A stretch of DNA of 64,000 nt from Chryseobacterium sp. Tr-659 (GTDB lineage: Bacteria > Bacteroidota > Bacteroidia > Flavobacteriales > Weeksellaceae), in assembly GCF_011752975.1 (NCBI RefSeq), contig NZ_VWWP01000002.1, positions 496,001-560,000 on the forward strand. The letters are read 5' to 3'. The position numbers and the translations under genes were made by a program. How positions within the stretch are numbered: position 1 is the first letter of the stretch; each line of letters starts with the position of its first letter. The notes under the pieces were generated by a model. It searched no databases. It was not told the origin of the DNA and saw only the letters and a program-made list of their open reading frames with translations. Below are positions 17,984 to 26,801 of the stretch, piece after piece.

Positions 17984-19813
17984 ATGAAAGAACTTTTTGA
18001 AAATATGACAACAAAACCTTTGCACAATTTCCATATTCCGGTAATGGGACTGGCTTATACAATAGACAGCCCGATCCGTGTTGCCCAATATGGAATATCT
18101 TCTGTGATTTCTATCATTGATGATGAAATTCTTGAAAAAATGAAAAACTTTTATAACCTGAAGTTTAATCTCAATTATTTTGGAATTTCAACAAAAACAG
18201 AGGATTACAGAGCGAAAAGAATCACCGCTTACCTGGATATGGTGGATGATATCGTGAATGAAAAATTTGAATCTTTTAAACAGGAGATCAGCAAAAACAA
18301 AGAGAGCCTGAAAGATTTTGTGGCTATGCTTCCTAATACTTCAGAAGTAAAAGCCGGCTTGCAGAATCTGATCAGCCAGAAAGAAAATTGGAGTTTTGCA
18401 ATTAAAAACTTTATTGAATCCAATCTGAAACCGGGAAATATAGATGTCAATATCATGACCAAAGTGGATAAAGACAACTATAAAAATAAAGAGCAGCTTC
18501 CGGTAATGTACAACGATGCCCATGCATCACTTCGGGGATTTGCCAATAGTAAGTTATCCTCATCAATGGTTCTTTCTGCCGGAATGAACCCTCGCCTGTA
18601 CAGTTATATGGAGGAATTCGAAGATTTTTTTCCGAATGAAAACGGTGTTATCAAAAAGAAAATCATTCTTAAAGTAAGCGATTTTCGTTCAGCAATGATC
18701 CAGGGAAATTTTCTGGCTAAAAAAGGATTGTGGGTTTCAGAATACAGAATAGAATCCGGACTGAATTGCGGCGGACATGCATTTGCAACAGAAGGAATGC
18801 TTTTAGGTCCTATTATGGAAGAATTTAAGCAAAAGAAGAATGACCTGATACAATCTGCTCATACCTTAATGATATCGGCCTTGGAACAAAAAGGAAAATA
18901 TGTTCCTGAAAAACCTCTGGAAATGAAAATTACTGTTCAGGGAGGTGTAGGAACTTCTGAAGAACATGATTTCCTGCTTAAAAACTATCAGGTAGATAGT
19001 GTAGGCTGGGGCTCACCCTTTTTATTAGTTCCTGAGGCAACTTCAGTAGATGCTCAAACCAGAAATCTGCTTCTGCAATCAAAACAGCAGGATTTTTATT
19101 TAAGTAATATTTCGCCGCTGGGAGTACCTTTTAATACGGTAAAAGGAACCTCTAATGAACTTCTGAAATACCAGAAAGAGGCTGAAGGAAAATACGGAAG
19201 TTCCTGTCCGAAAAAATTACTCGCTTTAAGCAAAGAATATTCACCAGAAGGAACCTGCACTGCATCTAAGAAATATCAGGATATCAAATTAAAAGAGCTT
19301 TATGCTGAACAGGATGCGTTAACGGCCAAAGAATTTGACAGGAAAAAATCTGAGATTACAGATAAAGCCTGCTTATGTGTAGGGCTTGTTAATGCAGCAT
19401 ATATGGAGCAAGATATCGAGATTAAAGGGGAAAAACAGGGTGTTGTGATATGCCCCGGGCCTAATATTGCTTTTTTTGATAAAGAAGTTTCACTGGCTGA
19501 AATGGTAAAACATATCTATGGAAATACCAATATTCTTTCAGAGAACTTCCGTCCGAATATGTTCATCAATGAACTGAAAATGTATGTTGATTATTTTAAA
19601 AACGAAATTACAGCTTCATCCGCTCAGATAACCCATTCCCAGACAAAAAAATGGAATGCATTCAAAAAAAATATATTGGAAGGAATAGAGTATTATCATG
19701 ATCTTTTCAAAACATCTCCATTCTTCAGAAATGGATTGTCAGACATCAGTATGAAGCTGCAAAGCTATAAGCTGGAACTTGCAGCCGTTGAGATCCCTCA
19801 GGTTGAGAAGTAA
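17984..19813 (+). CDS. Large conserved hypothetical, nitronate monooxygenase-like TIM barrel
   Basis: A 609-aa cytoplasmic protein with no signal peptide. The start HIPVMGLAYTIDSPIRVAQYG (about residues 17-37) resembles the first strand of FMN-dependent nitronate monooxygenase/FabK-type barrels. GGHAF (263-267) and VQGGVGTSEEHDFLL...VGWGSPFLLVPEA (about 318-352) resemble their GGH and phosphate-binding GGI/GT..F motifs. A C-terminal third adds cysteines (C408, C425, C463, C465, C490) not expected in that family and perhaps a metal or iron-sulfur site. TACTTTTA at 17942-17949, with a TTG 23 bp upstream, may be its promoter. The fold call is tentative; function unknown. A bidirectional terminator follows. 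Confidence 0.6.
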   Translation: MKELFENMTTKPLHNFHIPVMGLAYTIDSPIRVAQYGISSVISIIDDEILEKMKNFYNLKFNLNYFGISTKTEDYRAKRITAYLDMVDDIVNEKFESFKQEISKNKESLKDFVAMLPNTSEVKAGLQNLISQKENWSFAIKNFIESNLKPGNIDVNIMTKVDKDNYKNKEQLPVMYNDAHASLRGFANSKLSSSMVLSAGMNPRLYSYMEEFEDFFPNENGVIKKKIILKVSDFRSAMIQGNFLAKKGLWVSEYRIESGLNCGGHAFATEGMLLGPIMEEFKQKKNDLIQSAHTLMISALEQKGKYVPEKPLEMKITVQGGVGTSEEHDFLLKNYQVDSVGWGSPFLLVPEATSVDAQTRNLLLQSKQQDFYLSNISPLGVPFNTVKGTSNELLKYQKEAEGKYGSSCPKKLLALSKEYSPEGTCTASKKYQDIKLKELYAEQDALTAKEFDRKKSEITDKACLCVGLVNAAYMEQDIEIKGEKQGVVICPGPNIAFFDKEVSLAEMVKHIYGNTNILSENFRPNMFINELKMYVDYFKNEITASSAQITHSQTKKWNAFKKNILEGIEYYHDLFKTSPFFRNGLSDISMKLQSYKLELAAVEIPQVEK

Positions 19814-19840
19814 CGGTATTTTTAATTGTATAGATTATAA

Positions 19841-19869
19841 AAAACAGCCTCCATAACGGAGGCTGTTTT
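19841..19869. terminator. Bidirectional terminator
   Basis: AAAACAGCCTCC and GGAGGCTGTTTT form a 12-bp stem with a 5-nt loop. It serves the 609-aa protein gene on the plus strand and probably the fur-like gene on the minus strand. Confidence 0.88.
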
Positions 19870-19947
19870 CATTTAATATTTTTCAATTGACCAGTTTGTA
19901 ATTCCGCTCATTGGTTTGCCACTGGCAAAGAAAAGCAGGATAAATGC

Positions 19948-20328
19948 TTACAAACAATTTGGACAAACTCCCGAAACGGTTAAATTGACTCTGTGAATTT
20001 TATAGTTTTTAGGTAATTTGAATTTAGGTTCAACATCCTCTAAACAAGTCACAGTCTTACATTGCTCACAGCTGAAATGCAAATGATCATGATGATGAAG
20101 TTCTGTTGTACAGGTATGGCATTCCGCATACTTCAGGGTTCCATCTATATCAACTACTTTATGAATAATCCCTTCATCCATTAATCTTTCCAGCACTCTG
20201 TAGGTGGTAACACGGTCGCAAAGTCCATCCAATAGAACCTGCAACTCTGCATGAGACAAAGCTACACCGGATTCGTGGATAAGCCTTGTAATCTCTTTTC
20301 TCGCTATTGTATTTCTCGATTGTTTCAT
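19948..20328 (-). CDS. Fur-family repressor, Zur-like
   Basis: A 126-aa regulator. Residues 1-60 form the winged helix with the recognition helix in LCDRVTTYRVLERLMDEG. The metal-binding half has the structural zinc site C87-x2-C90 and C122-x2-C125, and a sensory region with C70, C73 and a run of histidines (H78-H80, H82, H84). Fur proteins usually lack Cys at the position of C70, while Zur uses one there, which points to zinc. It is divergent from the ABC ATPase gene, and its control region holds two copies of the 15-bp palindrome repeated across this cluster. The gene is therefore taken as the cluster's own repressor and is probably autoregulated. Metal specificity is inference. Confidence 0.85.
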   Translation of the reverse strand: MKQSRNTIARKEITRLIHESGVALSHAELQVLLDGLCDRVTTYRVLERLMDEGIIHKVVDIDGTLKYAECHTCTTELHHHDHLHFSCEQCKTVTCLEDVEPKFKLPKNYKIHRVNLTVSGVCPNCL

Positions 20329-20356
20329 GTTTTCAAATAATTTCCAATATAATTAA

Positions 20357-20409
20357 CGCCATATTGTTGCAGTAACAAATATAATCTTTATTTTTGAAAC
20401 AATATTGCA
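20357..20409 (+). promoter_or_regulatory. Promoter with two Fur/Zur-type boxes, ABC ATPase gene
   Basis: Promoter: TTG (20367-20369), 19 bp, TATTTTTG (20389-20396), the Bacteroidetes consensus. Box 1 CGCCATATTGTTGCA (20357-20371) covers the -33; box 2 TGAAACAATATTGCA (20395-20409) starts in the -7 element. Box centres are 38 bp apart. The intergenic region is shared with the divergent fur-like gene. Confidence 0.75.
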
Positions 20410-20453
20410 TTAAAGAAAATTATAATATACTTTAACTAAGAACATTAAATAAT

Positions 20454-21155
20454 ATGATTAAAATAGAAAACACAAGTAAATCTTACAATGGCAAAAACGC
20501 TGTAACAGATCTCTCATTAGCAGTAAAAGAAGGAGAGATTTATGGACTGCTTGGCCCGAACGGAGCCGGGAAGTCCACTACACTGAATATGCTGCTTGGT
20601 TTTTTAAAGCCCGATACCGGAACGACTTCTCTCAATAACATAGATACAAGCACAGATGCCAAAAAAGCAAGGGAAATGATTGGATACATTCCTGAAAATG
20701 TAAATCTTTATCCATATTTAACGGGAATTGAAAACCTCTATTATTTCTGTAAGCTGGCTGGCAAGGAATATCATCAAACAGAACTTTCTGATATTCTTTC
20801 GGAATGTGGGCTGCAAAAGGAGGCGCATCACAAGAAAACAGGAGCCTATTCTAAAGGAATGAGACAAAAGGTAGGCATTGCCATTGCCTATGCTAAAAAA
20901 GCCAAAGTATATCTGCTGGATGAACCTGCCAGCGGTTTAGATCCAATGGCGAGTAATGAACTTTCGGCTTTGCTTAAAAAACTGGCAGATGAAGGAGCTG
21001 CAATCCTGATGGCTTCTCATGATATTTTCAGAGTTAGGGAAACCTGCAGCCGCATTGGAATTCTTAAAAACGGAATCTTAGTTAAAGAGATGGAAACGGC
21101 AGGTATAACGGCCAGCGAACTTGAGAAAATGTATCTGGATTATATGCAGAGCTAA
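20454..21155 (+). CDS. ABC transporter ATP-binding protein
   Basis: A 233-aa ATPase of the CcmA/NosF type. Walker A GPNGAGKST (residues 34-42), signature YSKGMRQ (about 131-137), Walker B VYLLDEPASGLDP and the switch His in MASHD are all present. It would power the two DUF3526-like permeases encoded next. The gene has its own operator-controlled promoter and is separated from the permease genes by 168 bp with a second, identically built promoter, so subunits of one transporter come from two transcripts under the same control. Role: export or self-protection linked to the lanthipeptide, by context only. Confidence 0.9.
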   Translation: MIKIENTSKSYNGKNAVTDLSLAVKEGEIYGLLGPNGAGKSTTLNMLLGFLKPDTGTTSLNNIDTSTDAKKAREMIGYIPENVNLYPYLTGIENLYYFCKLAGKEYHQTELSDILSECGLQKEAHHKKTGAYSKGMRQKVGIAIAYAKKAKVYLLDEPASGLDPMASNELSALLKKLADEGAAILMASHDIFRVRETCSRIGILKNGILVKEMETAGITASELEKMYLDYMQS

Positions 21156-21229
21156 TTCAGAATTCGTCATAAAACTTCATTCGTAACAATGGATTAGTAT
21201 AAACAAAGAAGAAAAATCACAATTATTAT

Positions 21230-21282
21230 CGCAACTATATTGCATTATTTGAAATATTGATTACTTTTGCTACAATGTTGCA
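21230..21282 (+). promoter_or_regulatory. Promoter with two Fur/Zur-type boxes, permease-receptor operon
   Basis: TTG (21240-21242), 19 bp, TACTTTTG (21262-21269). Box 1 CGCAACTATATTGCA (21230-21244) covers the -33; box 2 TGCTACAATGTTGCA (21268-21282) starts in the -7. Offsets are identical to those of the promoter at 20357-20409. Confidence 0.78.
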
Positions 21283-21323
21283 ATATCAGTTTAATTAAAC
21301 AGTACTTCTTGAATTATAAATAA

Positions 21324-22754
21324 ATGACCAATATAAAAATAACAACTTTAGTAGCACAGCAGGAATTTAGGGCATTTCGGGAAAACGGACTGAACATATT
21401 TGTTATGTTTTATATTTTGGTTCTATTGGGAATCTGGGGAAGCAATTATGTACAGCTGCACACAGCCTTTTTAAAAAATAACCAGGCAAAGGAAGCTATC
21501 GACAAAGAATGGAAAGAACAGAGCCGGGAAAATCATAGTGCAGCACATTGGGGAACATTCCTTTTTAAACCTGTGAACTACCTATCTCTTTTGGATTCGG
21601 GAACAGATATTTATTCAGAAAATCATTATAGAGTAGAAGCTCATAAGCGTCCGCAATTACATTCATACAGACTGCCGGATCTTCAGGCTTTTATGAGAAG
21701 ACCAGACCTTAATACTGCATTTTTTTTCAAGTGGCTGATGCCATTATTCATCATTGGTTTGGGATTTTCAACGATTTCGTCCGAACGCGAGAAAGGGTTC
21801 TTAAAACTTTTATCTGTTCAGGGTGCTTCATTCGGACATTTGATCACCGGAAAATTCATAGCGCTGTATCTGGCGGTTCTTTTATTCACAATTCCTCCAT
21901 TCCTGGTTATGGTTGCAGGATTGTTTTATGAAGATGAGTCTTTAAATCACCTGCTCAGAGCTTTTTGCTGGATGGGCTTATATGCAGTTTACTTTTTTCT
22001 CATTTCCGGTGTAGTGATATTGATTTCAGCATTCAGCCGTTCATCCTGGTCTTCGTTGATGACTTGTATTACTATGTGGATCTTGTGTGTCCTACTCATT
22101 CCAAAGTTCAGCAGCTCAGCAGCTGACGGTAAATACCCGCTGCCGTCTTATCATGAATTTGAACATCAGATAAAAACAGGTTTTGATAAAGGACTTGGAA
22201 ACGATGGAGAATACACGATAAGGTCTGAAGCTTATCTGAAAAAATATTTGAAAGAGTTTCATGCTGACAGCATCAGTCAATTACCTGAAAAAATCAGATT
22301 TGCTCTTGACTTAATTCAGGCTGAAGCCTATGAAAATAAGGTAAACCGATTCTATTCCAAACAAGTAGAAGCGAAATTTGATCAACAACAAACGTTTATG
22401 GATAAGATGGGAGTTCTCAATCCGTTTATTGCAGTGCAGCAACTTTCTATGGCTTTTGCAGGCACTGATGTCTTCCATCATATTGATTTTTTCAACAAAG
22501 CCGAACTCTACAGGAATAATATTATGAACAGGCTGAATAAACGTGAACTTGAATTGGCAGTTTCTGAGAAAAATCAATTAAGCAATAGTAATTTTTACAG
22601 CAGTCTTCCGGACTTCAAATATGAATTTCCTTCCATTATTACTGTTATCAAACATCATATAACAGCAGTTTTGTCATTATTACTTTGGATAGGGCTATTG
22701 CTGTTTTCATTGATAATCATCATTAAACGAAATTATTTAACCTATGAAGGATAA
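21324..22754 (+). CDS. ABC-2 type permease, DUF3526-like (first copy)
   Basis: A 476-aa inner-membrane protein. One transmembrane helix at residues 25-42 is followed by a large extracytoplasmic domain (about 45-130), four or five helices (about 135-265), a second soluble domain, and a last helix at the C-terminus. The cytoplasmic loop SSEREKGFLKLLSVQGASF is typical of DUF3526-type ABC permeases. The next gene encodes a protein of the same length and plan (SSEKEKGISKLLIVQGGTL), so the pair arose by tandem duplication and probably forms a heterodimer. Overlaps the next gene by 11 bp. Confidence 0.85.
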   Translation: MTNIKITTLVAQQEFRAFRENGLNIFVMFYILVLLGIWGSNYVQLHTAFLKNNQAKEAIDKEWKEQSRENHSAAHWGTFLFKPVNYLSLLDSGTDIYSENHYRVEAHKRPQLHSYRLPDLQAFMRRPDLNTAFFFKWLMPLFIIGLGFSTISSEREKGFLKLLSVQGASFGHLITGKFIALYLAVLLFTIPPFLVMVAGLFYEDESLNHLLRAFCWMGLYAVYFFLISGVVILISAFSRSSWSSLMTCITMWILCVLLIPKFSSSAADGKYPLPSYHEFEHQIKTGFDKGLGNDGEYTIRSEAYLKKYLKEFHADSISQLPEKIRFALDLIQAEAYENKVNRFYSKQVEAKFDQQQTFMDKMGVLNPFIAVQQLSMAFAGTDVFHHIDFFNKAELYRNNIMNRLNKRELELAVSEKNQLSNSNFYSSLPDFKYEFPSIITVIKHHITAVLSLLLWIGLLLFSLIIIIKRNYLTYEG

Positions 22755-24192
22755 GATGATGCTGTTAGTATACGAATGGAAACATATTTTCCGGCAGCCT
22801 GCAGTTTGGGGTTTGTTTTTTTTCTTTTTTATCGTTGGCGGGTACTCAATCTATTCAGGGAATTTGCTCACCAAAAAGAAGCTGGAAGCTATACAGGATG
22901 CAAAGAAGGATTCATTCAAGGATTACCATACTACGATACAGGCTTTTACAGACACAGCAAGTATTGAGAAAAAACAACAGGCAGAAAATGCAGGAAATCC
23001 ATATGTTATAGATTACAGGTTTCCACGGATTGCTTACGATAATCCTTATCCGTTATCCGGCCTTGCGACCGGAATAAAAGACATTACCCCGGTTTCGGAA
23101 AAAGTGAATTATTATACGGATTATGCGGCTGTTGACAGGGAAATAACGAATCCTGCCATACTACTTGAAGGGAGACTGGATCTGGCATATGTTAATCTCT
23201 ATTTAATTCCAATATTGATTATTGTTCTGGGATATAATATTATTTCTTCTGAAAAAGAAAAAGGAATCAGTAAGCTGCTGATTGTTCAGGGAGGTACATT
23301 AAAAAGGGTATTGTTCGGAAAATTACTGATCCGCCTGGTTATTGTTTGTCTCGCAGCTCTATTTGTCAATATTTCAGGAATGCTGCTTTCGCCGTCAGGA
23401 TTACCATCATTTCAGGATGCTTTCCTTTGGTGTTTTTTACTGTTTTCGTATTGTGTGTTGTGGATTGCCCTGTGCTTTTTTATTATTTCCATGGATAAGA
23501 ACAGTGTATTCAATTTATTTGCCTGCATGGCATTGTGGATTTTTTTTCTTTTCCTATTTCCTCTGATGATCAACAAAACAGCACAAATGAAATATCCTTC
23601 GGATCTTAAGCTTCTGGATCTGGAAGAAAAAGACAGACAGATCAGTGACGAAGTCTGGTCTATGAAACCTAAAATGGTTGTTGACAGTTTTTACAGAGAT
23701 TTCCCGGAATATGCTTCCTTGTATAGCGCTTCAGATACGTTAAATAACCAGAATGATGCCTTTTTTGCAGGTTATTATTGTATCAAACAGAAACGGATGA
23801 AAGCTGTCATTGATTCTTTATGGAAAGGAGATAACAATGCCAATCAAATGGCATTCAGACTTATAAAATTCAATCCGGTTCAGAGTACGGAGCATCTCTT
23901 TACCATTTTAGCCCGAACGAGTCGGGCAGATTATACCCGCTACAAACAAGATGTTAAAGATTTTCAGAAGGTATGGCAGACATGCTTTTTCAATAAGGTT
24001 TTCTCCGTAAAAGATGGAAAAAGAACACTTTCCGGATTTTCAGCGGAGGAACTCAAGACACTTCCTTCTTTTATTATAAGATATCATGCAGTAAGAATAT
24101 CAGACTTTATGTATGGAACATTGGTTTTATGGATGTTCAGTGTAATCTGTTTCATTGCAGGATGGGTATTCATTAGAAAATTTAAACAATAA
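22744..24192 (+). CDS. ABC-2 type permease, DUF3526-like (second copy)
   Basis: A 482-aa paralogue of the preceding permease with the same order of elements: N-terminal helix (about residues 16-38), large loop, a cluster of helices (about 150-285), second soluble domain and C-terminal helix. The conserved loop is SSEKEKGISKLLIVQGG. It starts 11 bp before the end of the first permease gene and ends 11 bp before the TonB receptor gene, so all three are one operon under the promoter at 21240-21269. Confidence 0.85.
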   Translation: MKDKMMLLVYEWKHIFRQPAVWGLFFFFFIVGGYSIYSGNLLTKKKLEAIQDAKKDSFKDYHTTIQAFTDTASIEKKQQAENAGNPYVIDYRFPRIAYDNPYPLSGLATGIKDITPVSEKVNYYTDYAAVDREITNPAILLEGRLDLAYVNLYLIPILIIVLGYNIISSEKEKGISKLLIVQGGTLKRVLFGKLLIRLVIVCLAALFVNISGMLLSPSGLPSFQDAFLWCFLLFSYCVLWIALCFFIISMDKNSVFNLFACMALWIFFLFLFPLMINKTAQMKYPSDLKLLDLEEKDRQISDEVWSMKPKMVVDSFYRDFPEYASLYSASDTLNNQNDAFFAGYYCIKQKRMKAVIDSLWKGDNNANQMAFRLIKFNPVQSTEHLFTILARTSRADYTRYKQDVKDFQKVWQTCFFNKVFSVKDGKRTLSGFSAEELKTLPSFIIRYHAVRISDFMYGTLVLWMFSVICFIAGWVFIRKFKQ

Positions 24193-24203
24193 ATATTGAA
24201 AAA

Positions 24204-26393
24204 ATGAAGAAGAATTATGTCCTTTTAACAGCTGTCCTTTTGGGAACGTTTTCTTTAATGGATGCTCAACAAAAAAAAGATTCTGTGTATGCAGAAAAAA
24301 TAGACGAGGTGATTCTCACGGCTATGAAGCAGATTAAAACGGACAGCCTTACCGCTAATCTGAAACGGAATGATAAATTACTGGAGATTCCTCAGAATAT
24401 CGTAAGTATCAAGAGTAATCTGCTTCAGCTTCAGGGAGCGTTTGATGTGCAGGATGCTCTCCGCAATGTGAGTGGGATCTATATCGGAGATGCTACCGGA
24501 GCTGGGAATATTTTTGCGGGAACTTTTAATGCGCAACTGCGGGGTTTCAGTCCGGTGAGTACATTCAGGAACGGGCTGCCGTCATTTGCGGGCGGACTTT
24601 CACAGGAGGATGTTTCATTAATAGAACAGGTAGATGTTATCAAAGGTCCAGCCGGTTTTGTTAATTCGATGGGAACCGGAGGAGGATCATTAAATATTAA
24701 TACCAAAGCACCCCGGAATCAAAGAATCAGAGAGGCTAATGTAGCCGTGGGAAGCTTCGGATTTTATAGAGCTGCTGTTGATCTCGGAAGTGCGGTAAAA
24801 GAAAAGGGATTTTCCTTCCGGTTCAATGCTGCTTATGAATCACAGGGATATTTTGCCGAATATGCAAAACGCCGGAAATTTGTTGTAGCACCTGTTATTC
24901 AGTACAATATCAGCAAAAATACGTTCTTGCTTGCAGAATGGAATATGATTGTAGGCAGAGCTCTGGAATCCAGTAACTTTATTCAATATGAAACTGAATC
25001 CACCGTTCAAAAACATCCATGGAATGCTAATTATCAGGGAGACCCAAATTTACCAACTTCAAAACTTGATGAACATTACGGAAGATTTGTAATCCATCAT
25101 CAGTTTAATGATAAATGGAAGATTGTTTCTCAGTCTTCTGTAAAAAGTACGCCTTTGGATCAATGGAGTCTTCTTGGTGGAACTGCCAGCTATAACCCGC
25201 CTATGTTTGATGATGCCGGGAATGCACTTCGTTCAAGTTTCAGGAACAAACAAAAATACCTAACGTACAATACCCAACTTTTCGTCAATGGTAGTTATAA
25301 TATAAGTCCAAATATCGTTCATAACATCATTACAGGAGCTGATTTTAACAGCAGTAAAAGCAACACGGAACATATTCAAGGTGCTAATGAGTTTGTTTTT
25401 AACCGTAATCTGTTGAATTATGGAATTGATCATGATCTGCTTATCCAGCCTGAAGCCGATGATCAGATTGATTATACTTCTTCCCAGGATAAAACAATAG
25501 GTGTTTATCTTTATAATACAGTCAAATTCTGGAATCGTTTAATTGTGGATGCAGGATTCCGTTACAGTAAAAACAGGCGGGAACGTTATCTTAAAGGTCC
25601 TTATTCTCCGGAAGGAGATTACAAAATATACAGGCATCACGCATTTAATCCAAGGGTGGGTGTTACTTATTTAATCCGGAAAGATTTTGCAGCTTATTTT
25701 TCTTATGACCAGAGTTTTGATCCAATGGCCGGAACTGATCCTCAGGGAAAAGAATGGAAACCGCTGGAGAGTTATAATACAGAATTTGGATTGAAAAAGG
25801 AGTGGTTTGATGGTCTTTTATCTACTTCTGTAAGTGCATACAGGATCATCAGGAATAATTCATTTTCTCAGAACCCGGCTACTGGCCTGATGACTCAGCT
25901 CAATCAGGTAAGAAATCAGGGAATAGAAATCGATGTGATAGGCTCTATTTATCCTAATATTACTTTAACTGCAAACTATTCATACATTAATTCTGTATAC
26001 TCAAAGGATCCTTATACTCCGGAACTTGTAGGACAAAGGTTTTCAAGTGTACCGAGACATCAGCTTAATACCTGGGTAATGTACAAATTCCAGAAAGGAA
26101 AATTGAAAGGACTTTCTGTGGCCTTAGGAGAAACCGCAGCAATGCTTAGAGAAACAGATGTTCCTGGTGTTCGTATTCCGGATTTTGTGAAATTTGATGC
26201 CAGTATCATGTATCAATATAAAAAATGGTTTATCCGGGGAATATTTGATAACCTGACCAATAAACGGTATATCACGGACGGAAATGTACAGGCAAGATAT
26301 AATGAAGACTGGACTGCTGTAATAGGTGAACGCTGGATGTACAAGGAAAGTAATCCTTTCAATTTTAAATTACAAATAGGATTGAAATTTTAA
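24204..26393 (+). CDS. TonB-dependent siderophore-type receptor
   Basis: A 729-aa outer-membrane receptor with a signal peptide (residues 1-21). The plug domain shows the motifs of siderophore receptors: IPQNIVSI, VQDALRNVSGI, LRGFSPVSTFRNGLP, IEQVDVIKGPAG and GGSLNINTKAP. The 22-strand barrel ends in Phe (LKF). There is no CarboxypepD-like N-terminal extension, unlike the SusC-type receptor elsewhere in this window. It imports a metal chelate with energy from TonB. Its place directly after the permeases and 98 bp before the lanthipeptide precursor suggests that the substrate is the modified peptide or its metal complex. That is inference. Confidence 0.93.
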   Translation: MKKNYVLLTAVLLGTFSLMDAQQKKDSVYAEKIDEVILTAMKQIKTDSLTANLKRNDKLLEIPQNIVSIKSNLLQLQGAFDVQDALRNVSGIYIGDATGAGNIFAGTFNAQLRGFSPVSTFRNGLPSFAGGLSQEDVSLIEQVDVIKGPAGFVNSMGTGGGSLNINTKAPRNQRIREANVAVGSFGFYRAAVDLGSAVKEKGFSFRFNAAYESQGYFAEYAKRRKFVVAPVIQYNISKNTFLLAEWNMIVGRALESSNFIQYETESTVQKHPWNANYQGDPNLPTSKLDEHYGRFVIHHQFNDKWKIVSQSSVKSTPLDQWSLLGGTASYNPPMFDDAGNALRSSFRNKQKYLTYNTQLFVNGSYNISPNIVHNIITGADFNSSKSNTEHIQGANEFVFNRNLLNYGIDHDLLIQPEADDQIDYTSSQDKTIGVYLYNTVKFWNRLIVDAGFRYSKNRRERYLKGPYSPEGDYKIYRHHAFNPRVGVTYLIRKDFAAYFSYDQSFDPMAGTDPQGKEWKPLESYNTEFGLKKEWFDGLLSTSVSAYRIIRNNSFSQNPATGLMTQLNQVRNQGIEIDVIGSIYPNITLTANYSYINSVYSKDPYTPELVGQRFSSVPRHQLNTWVMYKFQKGKLKGLSVALGETAAMLRETDVPGVRIPDFVKFDASIMYQYKKWFIRGIFDNLTNKRYITDGNVQARYNEDWTAVIGERWMYKESNPFNFKLQIGLKF

Positions 26394-26401
26394 CAAATTA
26401 A

Positions 26402-26416
26402 TGCAACATTATTGCA
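26402..26416 (+). promoter_or_regulatory. Fur/Zur-type box upstream of the lanthipeptide precursor
   Basis: TGCAACATTATTGCA, a 7-1-7 palindrome with perfect outer half-sites. It begins 8 bp after the receptor stop and 90 bp before the precursor ATG. TATCTTTA at 26427-26434 is a possible -7 element. This gives the precursor its own metal-controlled transcript. A short hairpin (AAGGG 26439-26443 with CCCTT 26454-26458) lies in the presumed leader. Confidence 0.7.
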
Positions 26417-26491
26417 GTAAAAAACTTATCTTTACAACAAGGGAAAGCCGAAACCCTTAAAGAGTAGGCCAAATTAAAAAAATGTTTTATT

Positions 26492-26686
26492 ATGGAAAAA
26501 AACAAAAAGATGAAGCTAAACATCGAGGATCTTAAAATCGAAAGCTTCGTAACAGCGCTGGACAAAGATTTGTCCAAAAAATTACAAGGTGGTTTGGGAA
26601 TTTCTCCTGCAGGAGACCAAGAGCACCCAACTCATACTATAAAAACTCAGGACAGACTTCACGTTTGCGGAACTGTTCAGTGCTAA
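26492..26686 (+). CDS. Lanthipeptide precursor with double-glycine leader
   Basis: A 64-aa peptide. Residues 1-34 are a charged leader with the class I-like KMKLNIEDLKIESF segment and end in LQGG, the processing site for C39 peptidase exporters. The predicted 30-residue core (35-64) is rich in Thr and His: S38, T47, T49, T52 and T61 can be dehydrated, C59 and C64 can close two thioether rings, and H45, H48 and H57 remain free. The end is HVCGTVQC. It is convergent with the LanC-like gene and next to split LanB and C39-ABC genes, which settles the class. The only precursor seen in the cluster. Product activity is unknown; a metal-binding role is inferred from its regulation. Confidence 0.85.
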   Translation: MEKNKKMKLNIEDLKIESFVTALDKDLSKKLQGGLGISPAGDQEHPTHTIKTQDRLHVCGTVQC

Positions 26687-26704
26687 TTATAGAAGAGACT
26701 TCTC

Positions 26705-26737
26705 GGGCTGCTTTATGTAAATAAGGCAGCCCTTTTA
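26705..26737 (+). terminator. Terminator after the precursor gene
   Basis: GGGCTGC and GCAGCCC pair, extended by TTAT/ATAA with one wobble, around a GTAA loop; TTTT follows. 19 bp after the precursor stop. Confidence 0.82.
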
Positions 26738-26801
26738 ATTTAGGCCCAGTCAATGAACTGAAAAGATAAAAAATGTTTTTCCAGTCAAAAATTCAAAAAG
26801 C

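Noticed and set aside
20364..20378. TTGTTGC-A-GTAACAA as a separate palindrome
   Set aside because: It overlaps the box at 20357-20371, which matches the cluster consensus and keeps the 38-bp spacing; the alternative reading matches no other site.
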